DNA from: DASZGL01 sp035938875
GTDB lineage: Bacteria; Chloroflexota; Dormibacteria; Aeolococcales; Aeolococcaceae
Direction: 5' to 3'
Length of the DNA stretch: 64,000 nt
NCBI GenBank assembly: GCA_035938875.1
Contig: DASZGL010000033.1
Span: 1 to 64,000 of the forward strand
Shown: in pieces, positions 15,906 to 24,129 of the stretch
Position numbering within the stretch: the stretch's first letter is position 1
Layout of the letters: every line of letters starts with the position of its first letter
Translations under genes and position numbers: made by a program
Notes under the pieces: generated by a model
Database searches by the model: none
What the model saw: only the letters and a program-made list of their open reading frames with translations
Told to the model about the DNA's origin: nothing

Positions 15906-16823
15906 GTGAGCGCGGTGCGCATCGCCTCGCTCCTGCCCAGCGCCACCGAGCTGCTCTTCGCGATCGGCGCCGGAGACGACGTCGTCGGTGTCACCCACGA
16001 GTGCGACCACCCCGCGGCCGCCCGCCGGCTGCCAGTGCTGACCGGCAATCTCCTCGACCACGTCGGGCAACCGAGCGCTGCCGTCGACCGGCACATCCGC
16101 GCAGCCCTGCACCAGGGATCAGGGCTCTACGCCCTCGACGAGGAGCGCCTCTTCGGGCTTCGGCCTGACCTGATCGTCACCCAGGAGCTGTGCACCGTCT
16201 GCGCCGTGGCCTACACGGAGGTGGACCGGGCGGCGCGGCGCCTGGGCGCTGACGTCCCCGTGCTTTCCCTGGAACCACGAAGCCTGGACGACATCTGCGC
16301 CACGGCGCTGGCCCTGGGGAGGGCGACGGGACATGGCGGTGGCGCTGACGCGCTGGTCAGCGCCATGCGCGGCCGGATTGCCGCCGTCGAGGGCCGTCGA
16401 CCACCTGATCCCCGGTCGGGCGTGGTCTGCATCGAATGGACGGACCCGATCATGGCCGGGGGTCACTGGGTGCCCGAGATGGTCCGCCGAGCCGGCGGCC
16501 ACGACCTCTGCGGCCACGAGGGTGAGCCATCCCACACGATCACCTGGGAGGAGGTCGTCGTGGCCGCTCCCGATGTGATGGTGCTCATGCCCTGTGGCCA
16601 CGGCCTTGAGCGCACCCTCGAGTTGGCGACGGAGGTGACCGAAAGGCCGGGATTCGCCAGCCTCCCCTGCGCCTCGACCGGACGCGTGGCCGCGGTCGAC
16701 GGCTCTGCCTACTTCAACCGCCCCGGTCCGCGCATCGTCGACGGCCTCGAGATCCTCGCCGCAATCCTGCGCAGTGAGCCGCCGGCCCGGCTGCCCGACG
16801 GTGCCGCCTGGGTGCCCTGCTGA
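15906..16823 (+). CDS. Corrinoid/iron-type substrate-binding protein (BtuF-like), no signal peptide
   Basis: The 305-residue product fits the class III periplasmic-binding fold: RIASLLPSATELLFAIGAGDDVVGVTHECD at the N-terminus is the BtuF/cobalamin-binding pattern, then LRPDLIVTQELC and a C-terminal lobe with SYFNRPGPRIVDGLEIL-like sequence. Unlike transporter BtuF it has no signal peptide or lipobox. Members of this soluble subfamily are widespread and of uncertain role, possibly intracellular corrinoid handling. It starts 5 bases after ribH, so it may be expressed with the riboflavin genes. No ABC permease or ATPase is adjacent. Confidence 0.75.
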   Translation: MSAVRIASLLPSATELLFAIGAGDDVVGVTHECDHPAAARRLPVLTGNLLDHVGQPSAAVDRHIRAALHQGSGLYALDEERLFGLRPDLIVTQELCTVCAVAYTEVDRAARRLGADVPVLSLEPRSLDDICATALALGRATGHGGGADALVSAMRGRIAAVEGRRPPDPRSGVVCIEWTDPIMAGGHWVPEMVRRAGGHDLCGHEGEPSHTITWEEVVVAAPDVMVLMPCGHGLERTLELATEVTERPGFASLPCASTGRVAAVDGSAYFNRPGPRIVDGLEILAAILRSEPPARLPDGAAWVPC

Positions 16824-16829
16824 CGAGTG

Positions 16830-17015
16830 TCAGCCGACCTTGGACGCGGTGCGGATGCACCGGGTGCACACCGTCGCCTTGGTCGGCTTGCCCTTGATGG
16901 CGATGGTCGTGGTGTGCAGATTGGGCATGAAGCGCCGACGGGTGCGCACCTTCGAATGGCTGACGTTGTTGCCGGACATCGGGCGTTTGCCGCAGACGTC
17001 GCAGCGCTGGGCCAT
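16830..17015 (-). CDS. rpmB: Ribosomal protein bL28
   Basis: The 61-residue protein is a full-length L28: AQRCDVCGKRPMSGNNVSHS at the N-terminus, RRRFMPNLHTTTI in the middle and a second CxxC (CTRC) near the end, so it is the zinc-binding form. It is part of the large ribosomal subunit. Its stop faces the end of the BtuF-like gene; it is divergent from asp23, the common arrangement in Firmicutes and relatives. Its leader holds a hairpin (17046-17064). Confidence 0.96.
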   Translation of the reverse strand: MAQRCDVCGKRPMSGNNVSHSKVRTRRRFMPNLHTTTIAIKGKPTKATVCTRCIRTASKVG

Positions 17016-17045
17016 GGTGCGGTGATCCTCGAGAAATGGCTGTTA

Positions 17046-17064
17046 CCGCGCCTTTCCTGCGCGG
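17046..17064 (-). promoter_or_regulatory. Hairpin in the rpmB leader
   Basis: CCGCGC and GCGCGG pair with a 7-base loop (AGGAAAG on the coding strand) between a -10-like TAGTAT and the rpmB start. The loop could mask or mimic a ribosome site; this is speculative. Confidence 0.35.
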
Positions 17065-17182
17065 CAATCGCATACTAGAATTGCCCGTCCCGTGAGGGGC
17101 AGCGGCACCCGTCCGCTCGGGGGAGCCCAGGCGCCGGCCGGCGAGCATAACACAGGCCCTTCCGGCGGCTTATGAGGTTATC

Positions 17183-17581
17183 GTGCCCACCACCAAGGTC
17201 CGCGCGCCAGGCGCGCTGGCGCAGACCGCCACCCTGGGCCGCATCGAGGTTTCGCCGCGGGTCGTCGCCTCGATCGCCGGTCACGCCGCCAACGAGTGCT
17301 ACGGCATCGTGGGCATGGCCGCGCGAGGTCTTCGCGACGGCATCGCCGAGCGCCTGAACCGCGACAACCTGCACCGTGGCGTCGAGATCGAGGTGCGCGA
17401 GGGCGGCATCCTCATCGAGCTCTACGTCATCGCGCAGTACGGCACGAGGATCAGCGAGGTGGCGCACAACCTCATGAGCGCCACCAAGTACGCCGTGGAG
17501 AAGACCCTTGGCCTGCCCGTGCTCGCGGTGAACGTCAACGTGCAGGGCATCCATCTCGAGGACGAGGGTGGGCGGCGCTGA
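17183..17581 (+). CDS. Asp23/Gls24 family protein
   Basis: The 132-residue product has the Asp23 core: GRIEVSPRVVASIAGHAANECYGIVGMA, then IELYVIAQYGTRISEVAHNL and LGLPVLAVNVNVQGIHLE. These proteins are small cytoplasmic or envelope-associated stress proteins; the one before fakA is highly conserved in place but of unclear function. GTG 17183 is preceded by a -10-like TATGAG (17171-17176), so the mRNA may begin at or near the start codon. It is divergent from rpmB and just upstream of fakA, a standard gene order. Confidence 0.85.
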   Translation: MPTTKVRAPGALAQTATLGRIEVSPRVVASIAGHAANECYGIVGMAARGLRDGIAERLNRDNLHRGVEIEVREGGILIELYVIAQYGTRISEVAHNLMSATKYAVEKTLGLPVLAVNVNVQGIHLEDEGGRR

Positions 17582-17612
17582 GGCAGGCGCTCATCAGCAC
17601 GGTTCGCTGACC

Positions 17613-19352
17613 GTGGAGCGGAAACCCCTGCTCGACGTAGACGGTCACCAGCTGGCCCTGGGACTGCGCTCCGCGCTCGCCTGGCTGCAGGCCAACCAGG
17701 AAGCGGTCAACGACCTCAACGTGTTCCCGGTGCCCGACGGAGACACCGGGTCGAACATGTACCTCACCCTGCGGTCTGCCGTCGAGGACGTGCAACACCT
17801 CGTCGACCCGTCGTCGGCGGCAACCGTGATGCAGGCGGCGGCGCGCGGCTCGCTGATGGGGGCCCGAGGCAACAGCGGGGTGATCCTGTCCCAGGTGCTC
17901 CGCGGCTTCTCGCAGGGGCTCGGCCATCGCACCCGCGTCGACGCGGCGGGCATCGCCGCGGCCTTCCAGGAGGCGTCGGCGGTCGCCTACAAGGCGGTGA
18001 TGAAGCCCACCGAGGGGACCATCCTCACGGTGGTTCGCGAGTCCGCTGCGGCCGCGCGCCGCGCCGCCGACTCGTCGAAGGACCTCCGTGAGGTCCTGGA
18101 CGAGGTCGTCAGCGAAGCCCACGCCGCGGTGCAGCGCACCCCAGATCAGCTGGCGGTGCTGCGCGACGCCGGGGTGGTCGACGCGGGTGGATTCGGCTAT
18201 GCGGTGATCCTCGAAGGATTCGCCCGTGCGCTCGACGAGGTCAACCAGCCACGGCCCATCACCCCGGCGCAGGTGGCAACGCCGGGACGTGCCTCCGAAC
18301 CCCAGCTGCGCAGCCCCGAGGACGAGGTGAGGGCACCGGCGATCATCGAAGGTCGCACCGGTGCCGCCGCCGTCGCGGAGAAGAAGGAAGGTTGGGGCTA
18401 TTGCACCGAGTTCCTCATCACCGGGCCGGGTCTTGACTTCGAAGGGCTGCGCAGCGAGCTGTCGGCTCTGGGCGACTCCTCGCTGGTGGTCGGCGATGCC
18501 GACCTGGTGAGGGTGCACATCCATACCCATGACCCGGCGACGCTCATCGGCGCAGCCTCACGGCGGGGGACGCTGAGCAGGCTCAAGGTCGAGGACATGT
18601 CCGCGCAGCACCACGAGGTGCTGGAGCGCGCGGCCGATGAGGAGGCGCGCACCGGCCGGCCCGCGCAGGCGGTCAAGCCGGCAACGTCGGCGCGCAAGCC
18701 TCTCGGTGTCGTCACCGTGGCGTTGGGCGAGGGTTTTCGCAGCATCCTAGAGGGCCTGGGGGCCGACCGCGTCGTCGCCGGCGGACAGACGATGAACCCG
18801 TCGATCGAGGATCTGCTCAACGCCGCCCGAGAGGTCAACGCCAGCTCGGTGATCATCCTGCCCAACAACAGCAACGTTATCCTCACCGCCGAGCAGGTCG
18901 ACGAGCTGGCGCCCGACGTCGACGTCCGCGTGGTGCCGACGCGCAACCTCCCCCAGGGGATCAGCGCGCTCCTTGCTCTCGACCCCGAGGCGCCGCTCGA
19001 TGGCAATTGCGACCGCATGCGAGAGGCCGCCGGAGCGGTCACCTCCGTCGAGGTCACCCGCGCGGTGCGCGACAGCGTGTCCAACGGCAAACGGATCCGG
19101 AGCGGTCAGGTCATCGCCCTGGTCGACGACGAGATCGCCGAGGTCGGCGACGACAACCTGGCCGTGGTCGACGCGGTGCTGCGCAAACGTGATGCCGAAC
19201 CCGAATTGATCACCGTCTACCGCGGCGCCGAGGTCGACGACGCCGAAGCCACACGGTTTGTAAGCGCGCTGGGCGAGCGTCACCCAAGCGTCGAGTTCGA
19301 AGTCCACGAGGGCGGCCAGGAGCACTATCCCTACATCCTGTCGGTGGAGTAG
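17613..19352 (+). CDS. fakA: Fatty acid kinase catalytic subunit (DAK/DhaL family)
   Basis: FakA phosphorylates fatty acids bound to a DegV/FakB protein, feeding exogenous fatty acids into phospholipid synthesis. The N-terminal DhaL domain shows NVFPVPDGDTGSNM (metal and ATP binding) and GARGNSGVILSQVLRGF; the rest is the middle and the C-terminal DegV-like region. I take GTG 17613 (579 residues); a GTG at 17568 in the same frame would overlap asp23. degV follows with no gap, matching the enzyme-partner relation. Confidence 0.9.
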   Translation: MERKPLLDVDGHQLALGLRSALAWLQANQEAVNDLNVFPVPDGDTGSNMYLTLRSAVEDVQHLVDPSSAATVMQAAARGSLMGARGNSGVILSQVLRGFSQGLGHRTRVDAAGIAAAFQEASAVAYKAVMKPTEGTILTVVRESAAAARRAADSSKDLREVLDEVVSEAHAAVQRTPDQLAVLRDAGVVDAGGFGYAVILEGFARALDEVNQPRPITPAQVATPGRASEPQLRSPEDEVRAPAIIEGRTGAAAVAEKKEGWGYCTEFLITGPGLDFEGLRSELSALGDSSLVVGDADLVRVHIHTHDPATLIGAASRRGTLSRLKVEDMSAQHHEVLERAADEEARTGRPAQAVKPATSARKPLGVVTVALGEGFRSILEGLGADRVVAGGQTMNPSIEDLLNAAREVNASSVIILPNNSNVILTAEQVDELAPDVDVRVVPTRNLPQGISALLALDPEAPLDGNCDRMREAAGAVTSVEVTRAVRDSVSNGKRIRSGQVIALVDDEIAEVGDDNLAVVDAVLRKRDAEPELITVYRGAEVDDAEATRFVSALGERHPSVEFEVHEGGQEHYPYILSVE

Positions 19353-20198
19353 GTGACGATCCACATCGTCACCGACAGCACCTCCGACCTGACACCGGAG
19401 CAGGCCGGCGCCCTGGGCGTGCGCGTGGTGCCGCTCACCGTGATCTTCGGTGACGAGCAGTTCCTCGACGGTGTCGAGCTCCGCGCCGACGACTTCTACC
19501 GCCGCCTGAGCAAGGGCAGCGTCACGCCCACGACGTCCCAGCCCTCACCCGAACAGTTCGGCGCCGTCTTTCGCGAGCAGCTGCGCGGCGACGACGACTC
19601 CGTGCTCAGCATTCATCTCTCGCAGAAGTGGAGCGGGACGGTACAGGCCGCACATCTCGCCGCCAAGGAGTTCGACGGTCGAGTCCACGTCGTCGACTCC
19701 GGCACAGTCAGCGTCGGCATCCAGTTTCTGATTCGCGCGGCGCTTCGCGACCGCGGTCTCGGCACCGATGTGACCACTGTTGTCAAGAACACCGAGGCCC
19801 GCAGCAAGCGGATCGTCGTCTATGTGCTGCTCGACACCATCACCTTCCTCCACCGCGGCGGGCGCATCGGGCGCGCCCAGGCATTCCTCGGCGGAGTGCT
19901 CAACGTCAAGCCGCTGCTCCGTGTGGTCGACGGCGAGGCCCACCCCCAGGCCAGGGTCCGCAACCGCCAGCAGGGGATCACCCGGCTGCTCGAGCTGGTC
20001 ACCGCGGCCGGACCGCTGGAGGCGGTGGGGGTGATGGACACCGACACCCCCGAGGCGCTTGACGACGTGCGACGCCGGCTGGAGGCGGCGTACCCCGAGC
20101 TCGACCTCGTCTGCGGCCAGCTCGGCGCGGTGGTGGGGACGTACGCCGGGCCGGGAGCGATCGGCGTCGCCTTCATGCGCGGGGCGTCGTCGGCTTAG
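19353..20198 (+). CDS. DegV family fatty acid-binding protein (FakB-like)
   Basis: The 281-residue product is a DegV protein: IHIVTDSTSDLTPEQA at the N-terminus, the acyl-binding block with TSQPSPEQF, SIHLSQKWSGT and FLHRGGRIGRAQAFLG. DegV/FakB proteins hold a fatty acid and present it to FakA. The GTG start abuts the fakA stop, so the two are translationally coupled. Which acyl chains it binds cannot be told from sequence. Confidence 0.92.
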   Translation: MTIHIVTDSTSDLTPEQAGALGVRVVPLTVIFGDEQFLDGVELRADDFYRRLSKGSVTPTTSQPSPEQFGAVFREQLRGDDDSVLSIHLSQKWSGTVQAAHLAAKEFDGRVHVVDSGTVSVGIQFLIRAALRDRGLGTDVTTVVKNTEARSKRIVVYVLLDTITFLHRGGRIGRAQAFLGGVLNVKPLLRVVDGEAHPQARVRNRQQGITRLLELVTAAGPLEAVGVMDTDTPEALDDVRRRLEAAYPELDLVCGQLGAVVGTYAGPGAIGVAFMRGASSA

Positions 20199-20224
20199 CC
20201 CAGTCGCGGCAGGACTGCGACCGG

Positions 20225-20238
20225 CGAACCTCTGTTCG
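20225..20238. promoter_or_regulatory. LexA-type SOS box at the recG promoter
   Basis: CGAAC-CTCT-GTTCG is a perfect palindrome matching the CGAAC-N4-GTTCG operator of LexA in Firmicutes and Actinobacteriota. It ends three bases before the -10 TAGACT (20242-20247) and so would block the promoter. Confidence 0.6.
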
Positions 20239-20241
20239 CAC

Positions 20242-20247
20242 TAGACT
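20242..20247 (+). promoter_or_regulatory. -10 box of recG
   Basis: TAGACT ends 6 bases before the GTG start, which implies a leaderless or nearly leaderless transcript. Confidence 0.5.
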
Positions 20248-20253
20248 CGGAGG

Positions 20254-22329
20254 GTGACCTCGGTGGCACCCCTGCCCGTCGCCATCCCGCGGGCGGACAC
20301 GCCGGTGGAGAGGGTCGCCGGCGTCGGACCGCGTCAGGCGCAGCGGCTCGGCCGGCTCGGCATCGTCACCGTTCGCGACCTGCTGCTGCACCTGCCGCGC
20401 CGATACGAGGACACCCGCGACGTTCGTCCGCTCGCGTCGCTGCAACCTGGAGGCGAACCGCAGACCGTGCGCGCTCGGGTGCGGCGTATCTCCCAGCGGC
20501 GCACCCCACACAAGCGCATGCCCATCGTGGAGGCGGTGCTCGAGGACGACGGTTACACCGCCTCCGCGGTGTGGTTCAACCAGCCGTTCCTGGTACACCG
20601 CATCCACGCCGGCGACGAGCTGCTGCTCAGCGGCAAGGTGGAGTTCGACCGCCGTGGGCTCTGCCTCCGCAACCCCGAGTTCGAGCAGGTCCGCACCGGC
20701 CAGCGGCATGTCGGCAGGCTCGCCCCGGTATATCCCGAGACCGAAGGTCTGACCTCGCGATTCCTCCGTGAGCGCATCGAGCCGTTGCTGGACGTCGCCG
20801 GCGGCCTCGAGGACGTCATACCCGACGAGGTGCGCCGGGCCGAGGGTCTGCTCCCGCTCGGTGAGGCGCTGCGCCATCTCCACGCGCCGGAGTCGCTCGA
20901 GCTGGTGGAGCAGGGCCGTGAGCGGATCGCCTTCGAGGAGATGTTCCTGCTCCAGCTCGCTGCCCAGCGAGCCCGGCGCCGCCGTCTGTCGGGGAGGGGC
21001 GCGGTGGTGCCTTACGACGTCGAGGTGGCCAGGGCCTTCGTCGCCTCGCTGCCCTTCACCCTCACCGACGGGCAGCGGATAGCGGCCCACGAGATCCTGA
21101 CGGACATGGCAGGAACAGGCCCGATGAACCGGCTTCTCCAGGGCGACGTGGGCAGCGGCAAGACCGTGGTCGCTGCCATGGCGGCGCTGATGACCCATCG
21201 CTCTGGACAGCAGACGCTGGTCATGGCGCCGACCGAGATTCTGGCGCGGCAACACTTCGCGACGCTGCAGGCGCTGCTCGGCTCCCATGACGTCGCCGTG
21301 CGCCTGCTGGTGGGCAGCACCACCCGCCGCGCGCGGCGCGAGGTGCTCGCCGGGGTCTCCGGCGGCCAGGACAGCCTGCTGGTCGGCACCCACGCGCTCA
21401 TCGAGGACGAGGTGGTCACCAACCGGGTCGGCCTGGTCGTGGTCGACGAGCAGCATCGCTTCGGCGTCGCCCAGCGTCAGGCGTTGCGCCGCAAGTCGGG
21501 GGTGATGCCCAACTTCCTGGCGATGACGGCAACGCCGATCCCGCGGTCGCTGGCGCTGACGCTCTACGGCGACGTCAACGTCAGCGAGCTCCGTGAGATG
21601 CCACCGGGGAGGCGCCCGGTCACGACGACGGTGGTACCGCCGCATCAGCGCGACCAGGCCTACGCGTTCATCCGCAGTGAGGTGGAGCAGGGGAGGCAGG
21701 GGTACGTCATCTGTCCGCTCATCGAGGAGTCGGACAAGCTCGGCGTGCGCAGTGCCACGGCGGAGTACGAGCGGCTGCGCACCGACGTGTTCTCCGACCT
21801 CCGCATCGAGCTGCTCCATGGTCGCTTGCCCGCGCGCGACAAAGAGGAACGCATGGCGCGGTTCGGTGCGGGCTCGGTGGACCTGCTGGTGGCCACCAGC
21901 GTCGTCGAGGTCGGTGTCGACATTGCCAACGCCACGATCATGCTCATCGAGGGCGCAGAGCGATTCGGCCTCGCCCAGCTGCACCAGTTCCGCGGCCGGG
22001 TGGGTCGTGGGGAGCACGACTCGTATTGCTTCCTTTTCCAGGGTGGTCCGGACGAGTCGGCGGCCGAGCGCCTGCGGACCGTGGCGGCCACGCAGAGCGG
22101 CTTCGAGCTGGCCGAGAGCGACCTTCGTCTGCGCGGTCCCGGCGACGTGGTCGGGCTGCGCCAGCACGGTCTTCCGGAGGTCCGCGTCGCCGACCTCCTC
22201 GACCAGGCCCTGCTGGAACGTACCCGACGCGCTGCCGCAGAGTGGCTCGATCGCGACCCCGAGCTCACCGCCTCTCCAGCGCTGCACCAGGCGATGAACG
22301 GCTACCGAGCCGTTTTCGACCTCGATTGA
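20254..22329 (+). CDS. recG: ATP-dependent DNA helicase RecG
   Basis: RecG remodels stalled replication forks and branch-migrates Holliday junctions. The 691-residue protein has the N-terminal wedge/OB domain (about 1-240), then Walker A GDVGSGKT at about 297, the DEQH box (VVDEQHRFG), MTATPIPRSLALTLYGD, and C-terminal motifs with VGVDIANATIMLIEGAERFGLAQLHQ and RGRVGRG. GTG 20254 is chosen for the -10 box just upstream. rsmD begins inside its stop codon. Confidence 0.96.
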   Translation: MTSVAPLPVAIPRADTPVERVAGVGPRQAQRLGRLGIVTVRDLLLHLPRRYEDTRDVRPLASLQPGGEPQTVRARVRRISQRRTPHKRMPIVEAVLEDDGYTASAVWFNQPFLVHRIHAGDELLLSGKVEFDRRGLCLRNPEFEQVRTGQRHVGRLAPVYPETEGLTSRFLRERIEPLLDVAGGLEDVIPDEVRRAEGLLPLGEALRHLHAPESLELVEQGRERIAFEEMFLLQLAAQRARRRRLSGRGAVVPYDVEVARAFVASLPFTLTDGQRIAAHEILTDMAGTGPMNRLLQGDVGSGKTVVAAMAALMTHRSGQQTLVMAPTEILARQHFATLQALLGSHDVAVRLLVGSTTRRARREVLAGVSGGQDSLLVGTHALIEDEVVTNRVGLVVVDEQHRFGVAQRQALRRKSGVMPNFLAMTATPIPRSLALTLYGDVNVSELREMPPGRRPVTTTVVPPHQRDQAYAFIRSEVEQGRQGYVICPLIEESDKLGVRSATAEYERLRTDVFSDLRIELLHGRLPARDKEERMARFGAGSVDLLVATSVVEVGVDIANATIMLIEGAERFGLAQLHQFRGRVGRGEHDSYCFLFQGGPDESAAERLRTVAATQSGFELAESDLRLRGPGDVVGLRQHGLPEVRVADLLDQALLERTRRAAAEWLDRDPELTASPALHQAMNGYRAVFDLD

Positions 22330-22895
22330 TGGCCCAGACGCGGATCACCGCCGGTGAGCTGCGAGGCCGGCAGGTGCTCACCCCTGCGGGGCGTGAGCTG
22401 CGGCCGACGACGTCACTGGTGCGTCAGGCGCTCTTCAACATCCTCGGCGACTCAGTGCCGGACGCGGTCTTCATCGACCTCTTCGCCGGCACCGGCAGCG
22501 TTGGTTTCGAGGCGATCTCGCGGGGGGCGTCGCGAGTCGTGTTCGTGGAACGCGATCGTGCTGCGGTGGAGTTGATCCGCGCCACGGCACGGCGTCTCGG
22601 CTGCGAGCAGCGCTGCCGCATCGCTGCCGCTGACGCCCTCACATTCCTGCGTCGCGAGGCGACCGTCGTCGAGTCCGCGGACATCGCCTACGTCGACGCG
22701 CCGTATCGCGACGACGTCATCGACGACGCACTCCGTCTTTGCGGCGAGCATCCACCTGCGCTGTTGGTGTGCGAACATCATCGCGCCCGTGTGCTCCCCG
22801 AGAGCAGCGGGCGGTTGCGTCGCTCACGCGAAGTCGGCTATGGAGCGACGCGACTCTCATTCTTCCGGCGTGAACCGATGCAGGCAGAGACATGA
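22329..22895 (+). CDS. rsmD: 16S rRNA (guanine-N2) methyltransferase RsmD
   Basis: RsmD methylates G966 of 16S rRNA. The 188-residue protein has RITAGELRGRQVLTP, RPTTSLVRQALFNIL, the SAM loop IDLFAGTGSVGFEAISRG and ERDRAAVELIRA. The catalytic DPPY/NPPF-type motif reads VDAPY here, so the middle proline is replaced by alanine. ATG 22329 overlaps the recG stop by one base, and coaD overlaps its end, the usual recG-rsmD-coaD order. Confidence 0.9.
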   Translation: MAQTRITAGELRGRQVLTPAGRELRPTTSLVRQALFNILGDSVPDAVFIDLFAGTGSVGFEAISRGASRVVFVERDRAAVELIRATARRLGCEQRCRIAAADALTFLRREATVVESADIAYVDAPYRDDVIDDALRLCGEHPPALLVCEHHRARVLPESSGRLRRSREVGYGATRLSFFRREPMQAET

Positions 22896-23380
22896 CCCGC
22901 ACCGCGGTGTATCCGGGCAGCTTCGACCCCATCACCCTGGGGCACCTCGACGTCCTCGAGCGCGCTGCGTTGATGTTTGACAGGGTGATCGTCGCCGTGC
23001 TCGAGAATCCGGCCAAGGAGCCGCTCTTCGGAGCCGCCGAGCGCGTCGACCTGATCCGCAAGGTGGTCGACGACAAGCCCCACATCGAGGTCGACACCTT
23101 CAACGGACTCACCGTCGACTACGCCATGCACGTCGGCGCCACCGCGATCGTCCGAGGGCTTCGGGCGATCAGCGACTTCGAGAACGAATTCCAGATGGCG
23201 CTGATGAACCGCCGCCTGGCGCCCCAGGTCCACACCGTCTTTCTGATGACGGCCTTTTCCAACGTCTTCGTGTCGTCGTCGTTGATCAAGGAGGTGTGCC
23301 GCTACGGCGGCAACATCGACGATTTCGTCCCCCCTCTGGTGGCCGAGGCGATGAAGCAGCGTTTGCACGGGGGACGGTGA
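22892..23380 (+). CDS. coaD: Phosphopantetheine adenylyltransferase
   Basis: CoaD joins ATP and 4'-phosphopantetheine to form dephospho-CoA. The 162-residue protein has the complete nucleotidyltransferase signature: YPGSFDPITLGHLDVLERA with the HxGH-type loop (TLGH), ENPAKEPLF, RGLRAISDFENEFQMALMNR, and VSSSLIKEVCRYGG near the end. Its ATG overlaps the rsmD stop by four bases (ATGA). Confidence 0.97.
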   Translation: MTRTAVYPGSFDPITLGHLDVLERAALMFDRVIVAVLENPAKEPLFGAAERVDLIRKVVDDKPHIEVDTFNGLTVDYAMHVGATAIVRGLRAISDFENEFQMALMNRRLAPQVHTVFLMTAFSNVFVSSSLIKEVCRYGGNIDDFVPPLVAEAMKQRLHGGR

Positions 23381-23892
23381 GCGTGTCGGTCATCGAGATC
23401 ATCGATCAGCTCGAGGGGCTGGTGGCCAATGGCCGCCGGATCGTCTTCAGCGCTGCGGTCATGGTCAACGAGGACGAGGTTCTCGAGCTCATCGACCGCG
23501 CCCGCATGGACCTCCCCGACGAGATCAAGCAGGCGCATCAGCTCCTCGAGGAACAGCGCCGGCTGACCGGTGAGGCCGAGGCGACGGCGCGGGCGATGGT
23601 GACGGCAGCCAAGGAGGAGGCGATGCGCATGGTGTCGGCGGCGCGCGTCGAGGCTGAGGCGGTGGAACGCGCCGCCGGCGAGCGCGCGGTGCTGCTGGTC
23701 TCGGAGACCGAGGTGGTGCGAGCGGCCAACTCCCACGGGCAGCAGGTGGTCGCCGACGCTGAACGCGTTGCTGGGGAGATCCGCGACCAGGCGGATGCCT
23801 ACGCGCGAGACGTCATGGCCAAGCTCGAAGCGCAGCTCGCCAAGATGATGAGCACCGTCCGCAAGGGCATCGAGCAGCTGAGCTCCGACTGA
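23377..23892 (+). CDS. Coiled-coil protein of unknown function between coaD and rpmF
   Basis: The 171-residue product begins VSVIEIIDQLEGLVANGRRI and continues as one long, Ala/Glu/Arg-rich helix (about 45-165) with heptad character, like ATP synthase b subunits or DivIVA-type proteins. A membrane helix is not obvious, though SAAVMV near residue 25 is mildly hydrophobic. I recall similar proteins at this place in Chloroflexota-type genomes but know no function. GTG 23377 overlaps the coaD stop (GTGA); GTG 23383 is also possible. Confidence 0.7.
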   Translation: MSVSVIEIIDQLEGLVANGRRIVFSAAVMVNEDEVLELIDRARMDLPDEIKQAHQLLEEQRRLTGEAEATARAMVTAAKEEAMRMVSAARVEAEAVERAAGERAVLLVSETEVVRAANSHGQQVVADAERVAGEIRDQADAYARDVMAKLEAQLAKMMSTVRKGIEQLSSD

Positions 23893-23952
23893 ACCGCGGT
23901 ATACTCCCGCCCCTGCGCGTTTCGCCGTATCCACGCGCCGTCCGGAGGCCCC

Positions 23953-24129
23953 ATGGCAGTCCCCAAGGAACGCGTCCCCAAGGCGCGTCGCGATCGCCGT
24001 CGCTCCCACCTCGCGCTCTCCCGGCCCGCCCTGGTGCCCTGTCAGCAGTGCCGCCAGCTCAAGCGTCCGCACCACGTGTGCCGGAACTGCGGGTACTACG
24101 ATGGCCGCGAGGTGATCGTCACCGAATAG
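23953..24129 (+). CDS. rpmF: Ribosomal protein bL32
   Basis: This 58-residue frame begins MAVPKERVPKARRDRRRSHL, the L32 N-terminus, and carries the zinc pairs CQQC and CRNCGYYDGREV. It is part of the large ribosomal subunit. GGAGG lies 7 bases before ATG 23953 and a TATACT box at 23900-23905 can drive it with a ~40-base leader. fabD starts at the next base after its stop, so ribosome and fatty acid genes are coupled as in many bacteria. Confidence 0.97.
   Translation: MAVPKERVPKARRDRRRSHLALSRPALVPCQQCRQLKRPHHVCRNCGYYDGREVIVTE

Noticed and set aside
20173..22287. Very long minus-strand frame opposite recG
   Set aside because: Shadow of recG; it has no domain and the plus strand has all helicase motifs.
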